From JACMRP01 sp047302465 (GTDB taxonomy: Bacteria; Bdellovibrionota; Bdellovibrionia; Bdellovibrionales; Bdellovibrionaceae): DNA of 64,000 nucleotides. Numbering within the stretch: the first letter of the stretch is position 1; each line of letters begins with the position of its first letter. The translations under genes were made by a program, and so were the position numbers. Positions 8,317 through 16,134 of the stretch are shown one piece after another. Under the pieces are notes generated by a model. It saw nothing but the letters and a program-made list of their open reading frames with translations. It made no database searches and had not been told where the DNA came from. The DNA lies in assembly GCF_047302465.1 (NCBI RefSeq), contig NZ_CP178621.1, positions 496,001 to 560,000 of the forward strand. The letters are read 5' to 3'.

Positions 8317-11031
8317 TTACACACCTAAAATTTGCTGAACCTTTTTAAAGGCGTCAGCAATTTTAGTTCTGTCAGGTGCGGCTCCTTGAGCAAAGTCAGG
8401 ACGTCCGCCACCTTTACCACCCATTACAGCCGCAACTTCTTTCAACAAATTCCCCGCAGAGTATTCGCCTGTGATGTCTTTGCTGACAGAAACGATCACT
8501 GGGTGAGAATCCTCGCCTTGGCCAATAACCACGACGATGCCCTTTTGGATTTTGTTTTTTAGATGATCTGTGACTTCAGCAAGAACTTGTCTGTCATCCA
8601 AAGCAACATCTGCAAGAACAAGCTTCGCAGCGCCAGCTTTGGTATTGAAGTTCTGAGCCTTATTCGCAAGTTCATCAACGTTGATCTGACCGCCCTGAAG
8701 TTTTTTGATTTCCTTCTCGAGGTTTTTGATCTCTGTCTTTTTGGTTTCAATCCAAGGAGCAACAGCCGTATCGGCCGTCGCATGAGTCGTAAAGTGCGCC
8801 CATGCAGAATCAAGTCCCGCAGCAGAGCGGGCTTGTTGGTTCTGCTGAATGCCATACAGAGCGTACTGAACAGCCAAATCACCTGTGATCGCTTCAATAC
8901 GGCGAACACCGGCGCTGACACCACCTTCAGAGATCACTTTGAACATGCGGATCTGAGCCGTGTTTTTTACGTGAGTTCCGCCGCATAGCTCGCAAGAGAA
9001 ATCTCCCATTGTGAGAACGCGCACTTGATCGCCGTACTTTTCACCAAACAAAGCCATAGCACCTTTGTTGATAGCTTCTTTGTGGCCCATGACTTCGGCT
9101 TTAACGTCTTGGCCTTTGCCGATTTCTTCGTTTACCAAGCTTTCGATCTGAGAAATCTCATCGGTTGTTAGAGCTTTGTTGTGAGTGAAGTCAAAGCGGG
9201 TACGAGTTGCATCCACCAACGAACCTGCTTGAGTCACATGAGGTCCCAAGACCTTACGAAGTGCCGAGTGCATCAAGTGAGTCGCCGAGTGATTCGACAT
9301 TGTGTTGCGACGTACGCTGTCTGCCACGTGTGTATGCATGGTATCGCCGACTTTGATTTCTCCGGATTCAACTTCTACGTGGTGCAGGTGAATGTCTGAA
9401 GATTTCGTCGTATTGTGAACATTCACAGTGCAGCCGGAGGTTTTCATCACCCCTTGATCGCCCACTTGACCGCCGCCTTCAGCGTAGAAGGGAGTTTTGT
9501 TCACAACCAAAAGACCGCTTTGTCCTGCTTTCAAGCTTTTCACTTCTTTGGTGCCATCAGAAAGCGCGATCACCTCGCATTGAGCTGTTGTCGAGTCATA
9601 GCCAGTGAACTTCGTAGGACCACATTTTGTACTGTAATCTTGAGCAAACTTCAGCATGTGGGCTTCATCCGCCTGCATGCCTTTGCCCTTCCAAGAAGCT
9701 CTTGCTTTGGTACGAGCGGCTTCCATTTCTTTTTCAAAAGCAGCTTCGTCAACTGTGAAACCTTTTTCTGCAGCAATCAAAGCTGTCAAATCGACAGGGA
9801 AGCCGTAAGTGTCATACAATTTGAAAAGCACTTCGCCAGACAAAGATTTTTGTCCCTTGGCTTTTGCTTTTGCGATCTCGTCGTTCAAGATGTGAGAACC
9901 TTGATCCAACGTTGTCATGAAACGAGTTTCCTCGTCTTTCACGGTGCTCAGGATATGAACTTTGCGAGCTTGCAATTCAGGATAAACATCGCCCATATGA
10001 TCAATCATAGATTCCACCATTGCAGGCAGGAACGAGTGCTTGTCATTGAGCTTATGCCCATAACGAATCGCGCGTCTCATGATACGACGAAGAACGTAAC
10101 CACGACCTTCATTCGAAGGAAGTGCGCCATCGGCAATCAAGAAACCTGTAGAGCGAGAGTGGTCAGCTAAAACGCGGATTGCCGCTGTTCTTTCGCGGAT
10201 GTCTGGATTTTTCGCAAGGACTTCGACATCAGAGACATATTCAAAGCCACCGATCTTGCACGCGCGCTCAATCATCGGAGCAAAAAGATCTGTGTCGAAG
10301 TTGTTGAACTTGCCCTGCATTGCTGCAGTCATACGCTCTAGACCACCACCTGTATCTACAGAAGGTTTCGGAAGTGGAGTCATCGTGCCCGGAGGATTTT
10401 CGAGGTATTGCATGAAGACCAAGTTCCAGATTTCTACGAAGCGGTCTTCACCAGCAGCGATACCTTTGTAAGGGTCAGATTCGCGGCCAGCTTTTGGACC
10501 GTGATCGTAAAAGATTTCAGTACAAGGGCCGCAAGGACCCGTGTCGCCCATCTTCCAGAAGTTGTCTTTGTCGAAGCGGAAGATACGCTCGCGAGGAACG
10601 CCTTCCTGTTGATGCCAAATATCTGCAGCCTCGTCGTCTGACAAGTGAACGGTGACATAGAGTTTCTCTTTAGGAATATTTAATTCTTTTGTCAGGAATT
10701 CCCAAGCGAAGCGAATCGCATCTTTTTTAAAGTAATCACCGAAAGAGAAATTCCCCACCATTTCAAAGAAAGTATGATGACGAGCGGTGAAGCCGACGTT
10801 TTCCAAGTCATTGTGTTTACCACCGGCACGCACAACTTTTTGTGAAGAAACGGCGCGAGTGTAATCGCGTTTTTCTAAACCTAAGAAAGTATTTTTGAAC
10901 TGATTCATTCCGGCGTTGGCGAAAAGAAGAGTCGGATCATTTTCAGGAATCAAAGAAGAAGAAGGCACCACAGTGTGGCCGTTCTTTTTGAAGTAGTTAA
11001 TAAACGCGCTTCGAATCTCAGAGCTCTTCAT
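8317..11031 (-). CDS. alaS: Alanyl-tRNA synthetase
   Basis: 904 residues, full length. Class II catalytic core with RHHTFFEMVGNFSFGDYFK (motif 2 region) and GGGLERMTAAMQGK (motif 3). The editing domain carries the zinc-binding HSATHLMHSALRKVLG and CELCGGTHV. The C-terminal C-Ala domain has GKGGGRPDFAQGA. Charges tRNA-Ala and hydrolyses mischarged serine and glycine. Its start overlaps the end of recX by 14 bases, a common recX-alaS arrangement. Confidence 0.97.
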   Translation of the reverse strand: MKSSEIRSAFINYFKKNGHTVVPSSSLIPENDPTLLFANAGMNQFKNTFLGLEKRDYTRAVSSQKVVRAGGKHNDLENVGFTARHHTFFEMVGNFSFGDYFKKDAIRFAWEFLTKELNIPKEKLYVTVHLSDDEAADIWHQQEGVPRERIFRFDKDNFWKMGDTGPCGPCTEIFYDHGPKAGRESDPYKGIAAGEDRFVEIWNLVFMQYLENPPGTMTPLPKPSVDTGGGLERMTAAMQGKFNNFDTDLFAPMIERACKIGGFEYVSDVEVLAKNPDIRERTAAIRVLADHSRSTGFLIADGALPSNEGRGYVLRRIMRRAIRYGHKLNDKHSFLPAMVESMIDHMGDVYPELQARKVHILSTVKDEETRFMTTLDQGSHILNDEIAKAKAKGQKSLSGEVLFKLYDTYGFPVDLTALIAAEKGFTVDEAAFEKEMEAARTKARASWKGKGMQADEAHMLKFAQDYSTKCGPTKFTGYDSTTAQCEVIALSDGTKEVKSLKAGQSGLLVVNKTPFYAEGGGQVGDQGVMKTSGCTVNVHNTTKSSDIHLHHVEVESGEIKVGDTMHTHVADSVRRNTMSNHSATHLMHSALRKVLGPHVTQAGSLVDATRTRFDFTHNKALTTDEISQIESLVNEEIGKGQDVKAEVMGHKEAINKGAMALFGEKYGDQVRVLTMGDFSCELCGGTHVKNTAQIRMFKVISEGGVSAGVRRIEAITGDLAVQYALYGIQQNQQARSAAGLDSAWAHFTTHATADTAVAPWIETKKTEIKNLEKEIKKLQGGQINVDELANKAQNFNTKAGAAKLVLADVALDDRQVLAEVTDHLKNKIQKGIVVVIGQGEDSHPVIVSVSKDITGEYSAGNLLKEVAAVMGGKGGGRPDFAQGAAPDRTKIADAFKKVQQILGV

Positions 11032-11566
11032 AAATCACCTTTCGCACAATCTCAGAATCAAATCCCCGGGCTGCTAAAAAGCGAGCAACACGGGCCTGCT
11101 CTTTCCGCTTGTCCTCCCAAGAGAGGGCGGCAAAATCAGAATACTTATTTTTCACAAGAGCCAGGGCCTTTTCAAGCTCCAAATCACGATCGCTCGCAAC
11201 TGGGGGCAGACCCTTCTCTTTGAGTTTGTTATTGATGTAGCTAATGCCTTTGTTTTTCCGATGCAGGACCTTCGCCATTTTTTCTGAAAGGATCTCGGGT
11301 TCGCCGAGCCAATTGTTATCTTTCGCAAACTCGATGGCATTTTCGATAGCGGCTTCGATCTCAGCCTGATTTTCTGGCGTGTCCTCGGTAAATTCGCGGT
11401 TTTGTTCTTTAGCGAGCTTCTTTCGGAAGGACAGATTTCGTTTAAAGTAGGTGCGTAGTTTAGTGCGCAGCTCTTTTTCGGAATGATCGCGCGAAGCCAC
11501 AAGGTCCATGACCTTTTTCTTTGCATAACTCTTATGACTGTAGGCTGTTTGCGGCTTGTCCGACAT
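11018..11566 (-). CDS. recX: RecX family regulatory protein
   Basis: 182 residues, predicted to cap and inhibit RecA filaments. The three-helix RecX repeats are recognisable: an N-terminal segment YAKKKVMDLVASRDHSEKELRTKL, AIEFAKDNNWLGEPEILSEKMAKVLHRKNKGISYINNKLKEKGL in the middle, and ARVARFLAARGFDSEIVRKVIYEEL at the C-terminus. It is cotranscribed with alaS. recA itself is 1.8 kb away on the opposite strand. Confidence 0.88.
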   Translation of the reverse strand: MSDKPQTAYSHKSYAKKKVMDLVASRDHSEKELRTKLRTYFKRNLSFRKKLAKEQNREFTEDTPENQAEIEAAIENAIEFAKDNNWLGEPEILSEKMAKVLHRKNKGISYINNKLKEKGLPPVASDRDLELEKALALVKNKYSDFAALSWEDKRKEQARVARFLAARGFDSEIVRKVIYEEL

Positions 11567-11668
11567 GACAGGGTTTTAGCACTTTTTCGGGAAAACCACT
11601 AGGTGTTAGGGATTGGCTTTTCAGGATGTATACCGCGCTGCCTCCATGAAGAGGCTAGGCTTTCGAGT

Positions 11669-12265
11669 TTACCACTCGTACTTAAGGAACATTTGGGTTT
11701 GGCTGTCAGCAGTTCTGTGCTCGACGCCGACTTTGGCTCTCTGAGTGAGAGTTTGAGAGAAGTTGAAACGGGTGTTTCCCGGATCTGCCGTCATATCAAG
11801 ACATGAGTTTGTACCGAGATCGTATTTCAACGAATTCACGCGTGCAAAGCGGAGATTTTGTTTGGATTTTTTTGAAGTTGTGGAAGTGTTCTCAGCTTTG
11901 TCGCTTTTCTCTGCGGAAGAAGTTTGCAGATCTTCACTGACATCATCGCTGCTAAGTTCTTGCACCCACGAGTTGAGTTTATCGTTCACTGCGGACTCAA
12001 GTTTTTTGTCGTAACCATTCAACAAAAGACTTCCCTGACGTTGTGCCCAAGAGGTGCCGACGGATTGAAGATCACCACCGCCTGTCGGCGTAGCGAGTGC
12101 AGACGTCGGAGTTGTTTCACCTTTTTGGAAGTCTTGCATTTCGTGAATGATTTTAAGTGTATTGGCGGAGTCCCACTCTGACGAGTTTACGCTCGTGAAA
12201 TTTTGATAGCTGATGACCAGCATAAAGAGTGCTAGCGCTATAAATACTCGTGGTATGAGTCTCAT
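11669..12265 (-). CDS. Membrane-anchored or secreted protein, unknown
   Basis: About 198 residues. ATG at 12265 is taken as the start; a TTG six bases upstream is the alternative. The N-terminal hydrophobic segment (IPRVFIALALFMLVISYQNF) is a signal peptide or anchor. The middle is polar with a Ser/Asp/Lys-rich low-complexity part (EDLQTSSAEKSDKAENTSTTSKKSKQ). The end has a beta-like pattern with one cysteine (NSCLDMTADPG). No family recognised. The YQNF after the hydrophobic stretch resembles the FQNC at the same place in the 7690 protein. Confidence 0.65.
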   Translation of the reverse strand: MRLIPRVFIALALFMLVISYQNFTSVNSSEWDSANTLKIIHEMQDFQKGETTPTSALATPTGGGDLQSVGTSWAQRQGSLLLNGYDKKLESAVNDKLNSWVQELSSDDVSEDLQTSSAEKSDKAENTSTTSKKSKQNLRFARVNSLKYDLGTNSCLDMTADPGNTRFNFSQTLTQRAKVGVEHRTADSQTQMFLKYEW

Positions 12266-12315
12266 AGTCAAAGTATAACATAAGGGCCTATTTACTCAGA
12301 CGATTTCCCTCGGGA

Positions 12316-12330
12316 GTCTCATTATGAGAC
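12316..12330. promoter_or_regulatory. 15-base palindrome, possible operator upstream of pgpA
   Basis: GTCTCATTATGAGAC is a perfect 7-1-7 inverted repeat, 36 bases before the pgpA start. The same 14-mer occurs upstream of the glutathione peroxidase gene near 20441-20454. It may bind a dimeric regulator. No known factor was matched. Confidence 0.35.
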
Positions 12331-12366
12331 AGGCATTTTGGGAGAGAGAAAGGAACGAAGGAATTT

Positions 12367-12873
12367 ATGCTAGAAAACGCTCAATGGCTGAGAAAATTCT
12401 TAAAGAACTTAGCGACATTTTTCGGCATTGGTTTCTTTCCAAAGAGTCCGGGCACGGCGGGGACTGTGGCCACGATTCCTTTAGTTTTGCTGCTTTCTTG
12501 GGCAGGCCCGCTTGTTTATATGTCCTTCGTCATTTTACTTTTTCCTGTCGCGGTATTTGCGGCTCAAGCCTATCAGGAAGATTTGGGTGGACATGATCGA
12601 CAAGAGATCGTGATTGATGAGGTTTTAGGATTTCTGATTACTATGACATGGCTTCCCATGACGTGGAAATCAATGCTGGCGGGCTTCCTACTATTTCGAG
12701 TGCTGGACATCTTCAAGCCATTCCCCATAGGATATCTAGATAAGAAAGTTCCGGGGGGACTCGGGGTGATCATTGATGATGTGGTTGCTGGCATAATCGC
12801 AAGCATGATTTTACAATACATCTATCAAAACACTTCGTGGTTAGGTCAGCAGGTCATGGTGTTTACTTCATGA
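12367..12873 (+). CDS. pgpA: Phosphatidylglycerophosphatase A
   Basis: 168 residues. Removes the phosphate from phosphatidylglycerol phosphate to make phosphatidylglycerol in the inner membrane. The family motif GFFPKSPGTAGTVATIP is at residues ~22-38, EIVIDEVLGF and the C-terminal IDDVVAGI follow, with intervening membrane segments. The stop overlaps the next start by ATGA. Confidence 0.92.
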   Translation: MLENAQWLRKFLKNLATFFGIGFFPKSPGTAGTVATIPLVLLLSWAGPLVYMSFVILLFPVAVFAAQAYQEDLGGHDRQEIVIDEVLGFLITMTWLPMTWKSMLAGFLLFRVLDIFKPFPIGYLDKKVPGGLGVIIDDVVAGIIASMILQYIYQNTSWLGQQVMVFTS

Positions 12874-13361
12874 TGAATCCTCAGACTGAAAAACTTCTTC
12901 TGGAACTTCTTCAGCTTCTTCGCACTCGAAAGTTTACGATCGGGTTTGCGGAAAGTTGCACGGGCGGATTGTTATCCGCAACTCTCGCTTCGCAAGCAGG
13001 AGTTTCAGATGTCTTCAAGGGATCTGTCGTGAGTTACGCTAACGAAGCCAAGATGGATTTGTTAGGTGTACAAGCAAGCACACTTAAGGCTGAGGGTGCT
13101 GTGAGCGAAGCGGTCGCTCGTCAAATGGCGCAAGGAACGCGCAAGCAATTAAAAGTGGATGTGTCGGTGGCGATTACCGGAATTGCCGGTCCGACAGGTG
13201 GGACCCCGGACAAGCCAGTAGGCACTGTGTGCTTTGCTGTGGCTGGCCCCGGAGTTGCTGAGGTCGCTCAGAGAAAACAATTCTCTGGCAATCGCAGCGA
13301 AGTGCAGGAAGCCTCAGTCCGCTTTGCATTAGAGTATTTGATTTTGAATTTAAAAATTTAA
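12870..13361 (+). CDS. pncC: Nicotinamide-nucleotide amidohydrolase (CinA C-terminal domain protein)
   Basis: About 163 residues, equal to the C-terminal domain of CinA alone. It deamidates nicotinamide mononucleotide for NAD recycling. IGFAESCTGGLLSATL (residues ~20-35) and ITGIAGPTGGTPDKPVGTVCFA are the family signatures. The frame is open from 12837, but ATG 12870 overlapping the pgpA stop (ATGA) is the coupled start. recA follows 44 bases later, as in many bacteria where cinA precedes recA. Confidence 0.9.
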   Translation: MMNPQTEKLLLELLQLLRTRKFTIGFAESCTGGLLSATLASQAGVSDVFKGSVVSYANEAKMDLLGVQASTLKAEGAVSEAVARQMAQGTRKQLKVDVSVAITGIAGPTGGTPDKPVGTVCFAVAGPGVAEVAQRKQFSGNRSEVQEASVRFALEYLILNLKI

Positions 13362-13405
13362 CAACGGTTCATTACCGGGGATGGTAATGAGAAAGAGGGA
13401 AAATC

Positions 13406-14566
13406 ATGGCAGGTCCATCAAAAGAAAAACAAGACGGAAACGCACACGGCGATAAAGTAAAAGCTTTGGAGCTTGCGGTTTCTACAATCGAAAAACAATT
13501 CGGTAAAGGTTCTATCATGCGCCTTGGTGAGAACGACAGTCTTGTAAAAGACGTTGAAGCCATCAGCACAGGTGCATTGAGCTTGGATATCGCTCTTGGT
13601 ATCGGCGGTCTGCCAAAAGGTCGTATCGTAGAAATCTACGGTCCTGAATCTTCTGGTAAAACTACCATCGCATTGTCGACAATCGCTCAAGCTCAGAAAA
13701 AAGGTGGCGTTGTTGCTTTCGTCGATGCAGAACATGCTTTGGACGTAAACTATGCTCGTAAATTGGGTGTGAACACTGAAGATCTTTTGATCTCTCAACC
13801 AGACACTGGTGAGCAGGCTCTTGAGATCACAGAAACTTTGGTTCGCTCTGGCGCAATCGACGTATTGGTTGTCGACTCCGTAGCAGCCTTGGTTCCACGT
13901 GCAGAGATCGAAGGCGAAATGGGCGACAGCCACATGGGTCTTCAAGCTCGTTTGATGTCTCAAGCTCTTCGTAAATTGACAGGCGTGATTGCTCGTTCAA
14001 ACACTCTTGTTATCTTCATCAACCAAATCCGTATGAAAATCGGTGTTATGTTCGGGAATCCTGAAACAACAACTGGTGGTAATGCGTTGAAGTTCTACGC
14101 TTCTGTTCGTTTGGATGTACGCCGTGTTGGCGCGATCAAAAACGGTGAAGACGTAACTGGAAACCGTACTGCGGTGAAAGTTGTGAAGAATAAAATGGCT
14201 CCTCCGTTCACAAAAGTTGAATTCGACTTGATGTACGGTGAAGGTATCTCTGAATCTGGCGACTTGCTTGATTTGGCAGCGACTGCGAACATGGTTGAAA
14301 AATCAGGTGCGTGGTACTCTTACAATGGCGAGCGCATGGGACAAGGTCGCGATCAAGCAAAACAATTCTTGAAAGACCACCCAGAGTTGATGGTTGAGCT
14401 TCGTAACAAAATCTTGGCGTCTCATGGTATCGGCAAACTTTTGATGTCGACTCCAGAAGCAGGTGCTGAAGGTAACGAAGCTGAAGCTCACGCAGAAGAG
14501 ACAACTCCAGCAAAAGCTTCTAAAAAAGAAAAAGCTGAGAAGTCTGACAAGAAATCTAAGCACTAG
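13406..14566 (+). CDS. recA: Recombinase RecA
   Basis: 386 residues. Forms ATP-dependent filaments on single-stranded DNA for strand exchange and SOS induction. Walker A GPESSGKTT (~residues 78-86), Walker B region LVVDSVAAL, loop L2 with GNALKFYASVRLDVRR. The C-terminal tail is longer than in E. coli and turns from acidic to Lys-rich (GNEAEAHAEETTPAKASKK). Upstream GAAAGAGGG serves as ribosome binding site. A terminator follows. Confidence 0.98.
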   Translation: MAGPSKEKQDGNAHGDKVKALELAVSTIEKQFGKGSIMRLGENDSLVKDVEAISTGALSLDIALGIGGLPKGRIVEIYGPESSGKTTIALSTIAQAQKKGGVVAFVDAEHALDVNYARKLGVNTEDLLISQPDTGEQALEITETLVRSGAIDVLVVDSVAALVPRAEIEGEMGDSHMGLQARLMSQALRKLTGVIARSNTLVIFINQIRMKIGVMFGNPETTTGGNALKFYASVRLDVRRVGAIKNGEDVTGNRTAVKVVKNKMAPPFTKVEFDLMYGEGISESGDLLDLAATANMVEKSGAWYSYNGERMGQGRDQAKQFLKDHPELMVELRNKILASHGIGKLLMSTPEAGAEGNEAEAHAEETTPAKASKKEKAEKSDKKSKH

Positions 14567-14589
14567 ACCTTAGATTTTCATCTTAAGAC

Positions 14590-14623
14590 CAAAAGCCTGC
14601 ATCGAAAGATGTGGGCTTTTTTT
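14590..14623 (+). terminator. Terminator of recA
   Basis: A nine-pair stem including two G-U pairs (GCCTGCATC with GATGTGGGC) closes a GAAA loop and is followed by a T-run. It lies 24 bases after the recA stop. Confidence 0.85.
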
Positions 14624-14739
14624 ATGCCTTTTTTGCTATTCACAAAGTCCAGATACCAAGACCTTCACAAGGCCCTTTTACTATTTGTTAACAAATGGGA
14701 ACAAAGTTTTGTTAGCCTAAACACAAGGGAAGGTCAGAT

Positions 14740-15225
14740 ATGCAAAACTTCATTTTTCTATGTGTTTTTGTTTTGGCAAACTTTGCCTATGCAGGAAGAA
14801 GCCCAGCCGCTTCGTCTAAAGCTACGCCAAAAAATCTTCAAGAAGTTCTCGAGGGCAAGTGGACGGGATTCTGTTCTCCGCAAGCCACTTCAGGAACAGG
14901 CCGTATTTGCCATTACAGCTTTTCGAAAGATGGAACAGGCGCTTACCGCTGTGAATACTATAAGGATTTGCGTTGTGGTACCAAGGACTCGAAAACGACG
15001 TCTGCTGCTTTCAAATACAAAGCTCACGGTGAAGGCGAGAAATCCGGTCGCGTGACGGTTGATTTCGAAGACCGCGAGGACGTTCAGCAGGAAAAAAGCC
15101 GTGTTTTCGTGACAGGCGATGTTCTACGCGTTCAGGTTTACGAGGTTCTACGTATGCCGGCATCGACAGATCAGTCTGAAGCTCAAGGCGTAGTTCCATT
15201 CTTTGAATACACCAAGGCGAAATAG
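14740..15225 (+). CDS. Small secreted protein, unknown function
   Basis: 161 residues with a signal peptide (MQNFIFLCVFVLANFAYAG). The mature protein opens with a Ser/Ala-rich linker, then shows KWTGFCSPQ, RICHYSFSKDGTGAYRCEYYKDLRCGT, a four-cysteine beta-rich stretch with alternating strands, similar in style to small lipocalin-like or glycan-related domains, but no family could be assigned. It has its own terminator, so it is probably monocistronic and periplasmic or surface located. Confidence 0.65.
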   Translation: MQNFIFLCVFVLANFAYAGRSPAASSKATPKNLQEVLEGKWTGFCSPQATSGTGRICHYSFSKDGTGAYRCEYYKDLRCGTKDSKTTSAAFKYKAHGEGEKSGRVTVDFEDREDVQQEKSRVFVTGDVLRVQVYEVLRMPASTDQSEAQGVVPFFEYTKAK

Positions 15226-15263
15226 CACTTCGAATTGCCCGAAACATTCTGTTTTGATAGGAT

Positions 15264-15289
15264 GGCCCTCTAAATCGGAGGGCCTTTTT
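15264..15289 (+). terminator. Terminator whose stem holds the next gene's ribosome binding site
   Basis: GGCCCTC, a seven-base loop, GAGGGCC, then five T, ending one base before the ATG of the acetyltransferase gene. The right arm includes GGAGG, the only Shine-Dalgarno-like sequence for that gene. Confidence 0.75.
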
Positions 15290-15290
15290 C

Positions 15291-15821
15291 ATGAGTTGGG
15301 AATTTATCCAGGCCAACAGCGACCAAGCAAAAGAAATCAGTGATCTCATTAACTCTGCCTATCGTGGGGAAAGCTCTAAAAAGGGTTGGACCACCGAAGC
15401 AGATTTATTGGGTGGACAAAGATGTGATGTCGATAGCATTCGCGGTCTTATCAATAACGACAATGCGGTGATCTTACTTGCCGAAAATGAGCATAGCGGA
15501 AATATCGAAGGCTGTGTGCATCTCGAGAAAGACGGCGACAAATGCTATCTGGGCATGCTGACTGTGAAGCCAACCCTTCAGAGCAAAGGTTTGGGCAGCA
15601 TGATTGTCGAAGAGGCCGAGGCCTTTGCGGACTTCTGGGATTGTAAAACCATCTACATGACTGTCATTGGCCAACGTACAGAGCTCATCACTTGGTACGA
15701 AGATCGCGGCTACAAAAACACCGGAGAGAAAAAGCCATTCCCTTACGGCGACGAACGCTTTGGAGTGCCGAAAGTACAAGACCTTTACTTTGTCGTATTA
15801 GAAAAGACCCTCGGCCAATAA
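15291..15821 (+). CDS. GNAT family N-acetyltransferase
   Basis: 176 residues. Acetyl-CoA dependent acetylation of an unknown amine substrate. The acetyl-CoA pyrophosphate-binding segment LGMLTVKPTLQSKGLGSMIVEEAEAFA (~residues 85-111) has the Q/R-x-x-G-x-G/A motif as QSKGLGS, and YEDRGYKNTGEKKPFPYGD near the end is a common GNAT ending. The ATG directly follows a terminator hairpin, so translation may be sensitive to RNA folding. Confidence 0.85.
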   Translation: MSWEFIQANSDQAKEISDLINSAYRGESSKKGWTTEADLLGGQRCDVDSIRGLINNDNAVILLAENEHSGNIEGCVHLEKDGDKCYLGMLTVKPTLQSKGLGSMIVEEAEAFADFWDCKTIYMTVIGQRTELITWYEDRGYKNTGEKKPFPYGDERFGVPKVQDLYFVVLEKTLGQ

Positions 15822-15864
15822 CTTGGCTCTGTTTCCGCGCGCGGGATTTGCAAAAGAAGGGTTG

Positions 15865-15991
15865 AAAACTTTCTTGGCTCTTCCCTGCAGGGGGACGGCC
15901 TTCCGGGCCTCACGCAAGCGCCACGCCTACGGCGTGGTTCGCGCCGTCCGGGCGCCGCTTGAGCCCCCTTTGGAAAGAGCCAAAAAGTTTT
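15865..15991. repeat. Structured GC-rich intergenic element, copy 1
   Basis: A multi-branched inverted-repeat element in the 313-base gap between convergent genes. Outer stem 15865-15884 with 15972-15991 (with small bulges), inner GGGGG/CCCCC (15890-15894 with 15964-15968), a hairpin 15897-15909 (GGCC/GGCC), then CAAGCG/CGCTTG (15915-15920 with 15956-15961) enclosing two hairpins, CCACGCC/GGCGTGG (15921-15937) and GCGCC/GGCGC (15941-15955). The same fold recurs at 22051-22207 with compensatory changes. It resembles REP/BIME-type elements or a structured RNA. No ORF is convincing here. Confidence 0.8.
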
Positions 15992-16080
15992 TTACTACTT
16001 CTTTTACAAATCGTCTTTGTTACCAATTTATTGTTGGGCTGCTTCGTAAAAAATAAAAACGCTTTGATTTGGGCGCAAAA

Positions 16081-16110
16081 AAAAGAGGAGGGTGGTCCCT
16101 CCTCTTTTTG
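16081..16110. terminator. Bidirectional terminator before the 16135-18111 gene
   Basis: A perfect stem AAAGAGGAGGG / CCCTCCTCTTT with a TGGT loop, flanked by A-run and T-run. It lies 25 bases beyond the stop of the minus-strand gene. Confidence 0.9.
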
Positions 16111-16134
16111 TTTTTCTGTTCTGATTTTTTCTTA

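Noticed and set aside
9415..10170. 251-residue frame on the plus strand inside alaS
   Set aside because: Fully antisense to the conserved alaS coding region; composition is odd and no start signal is visible.
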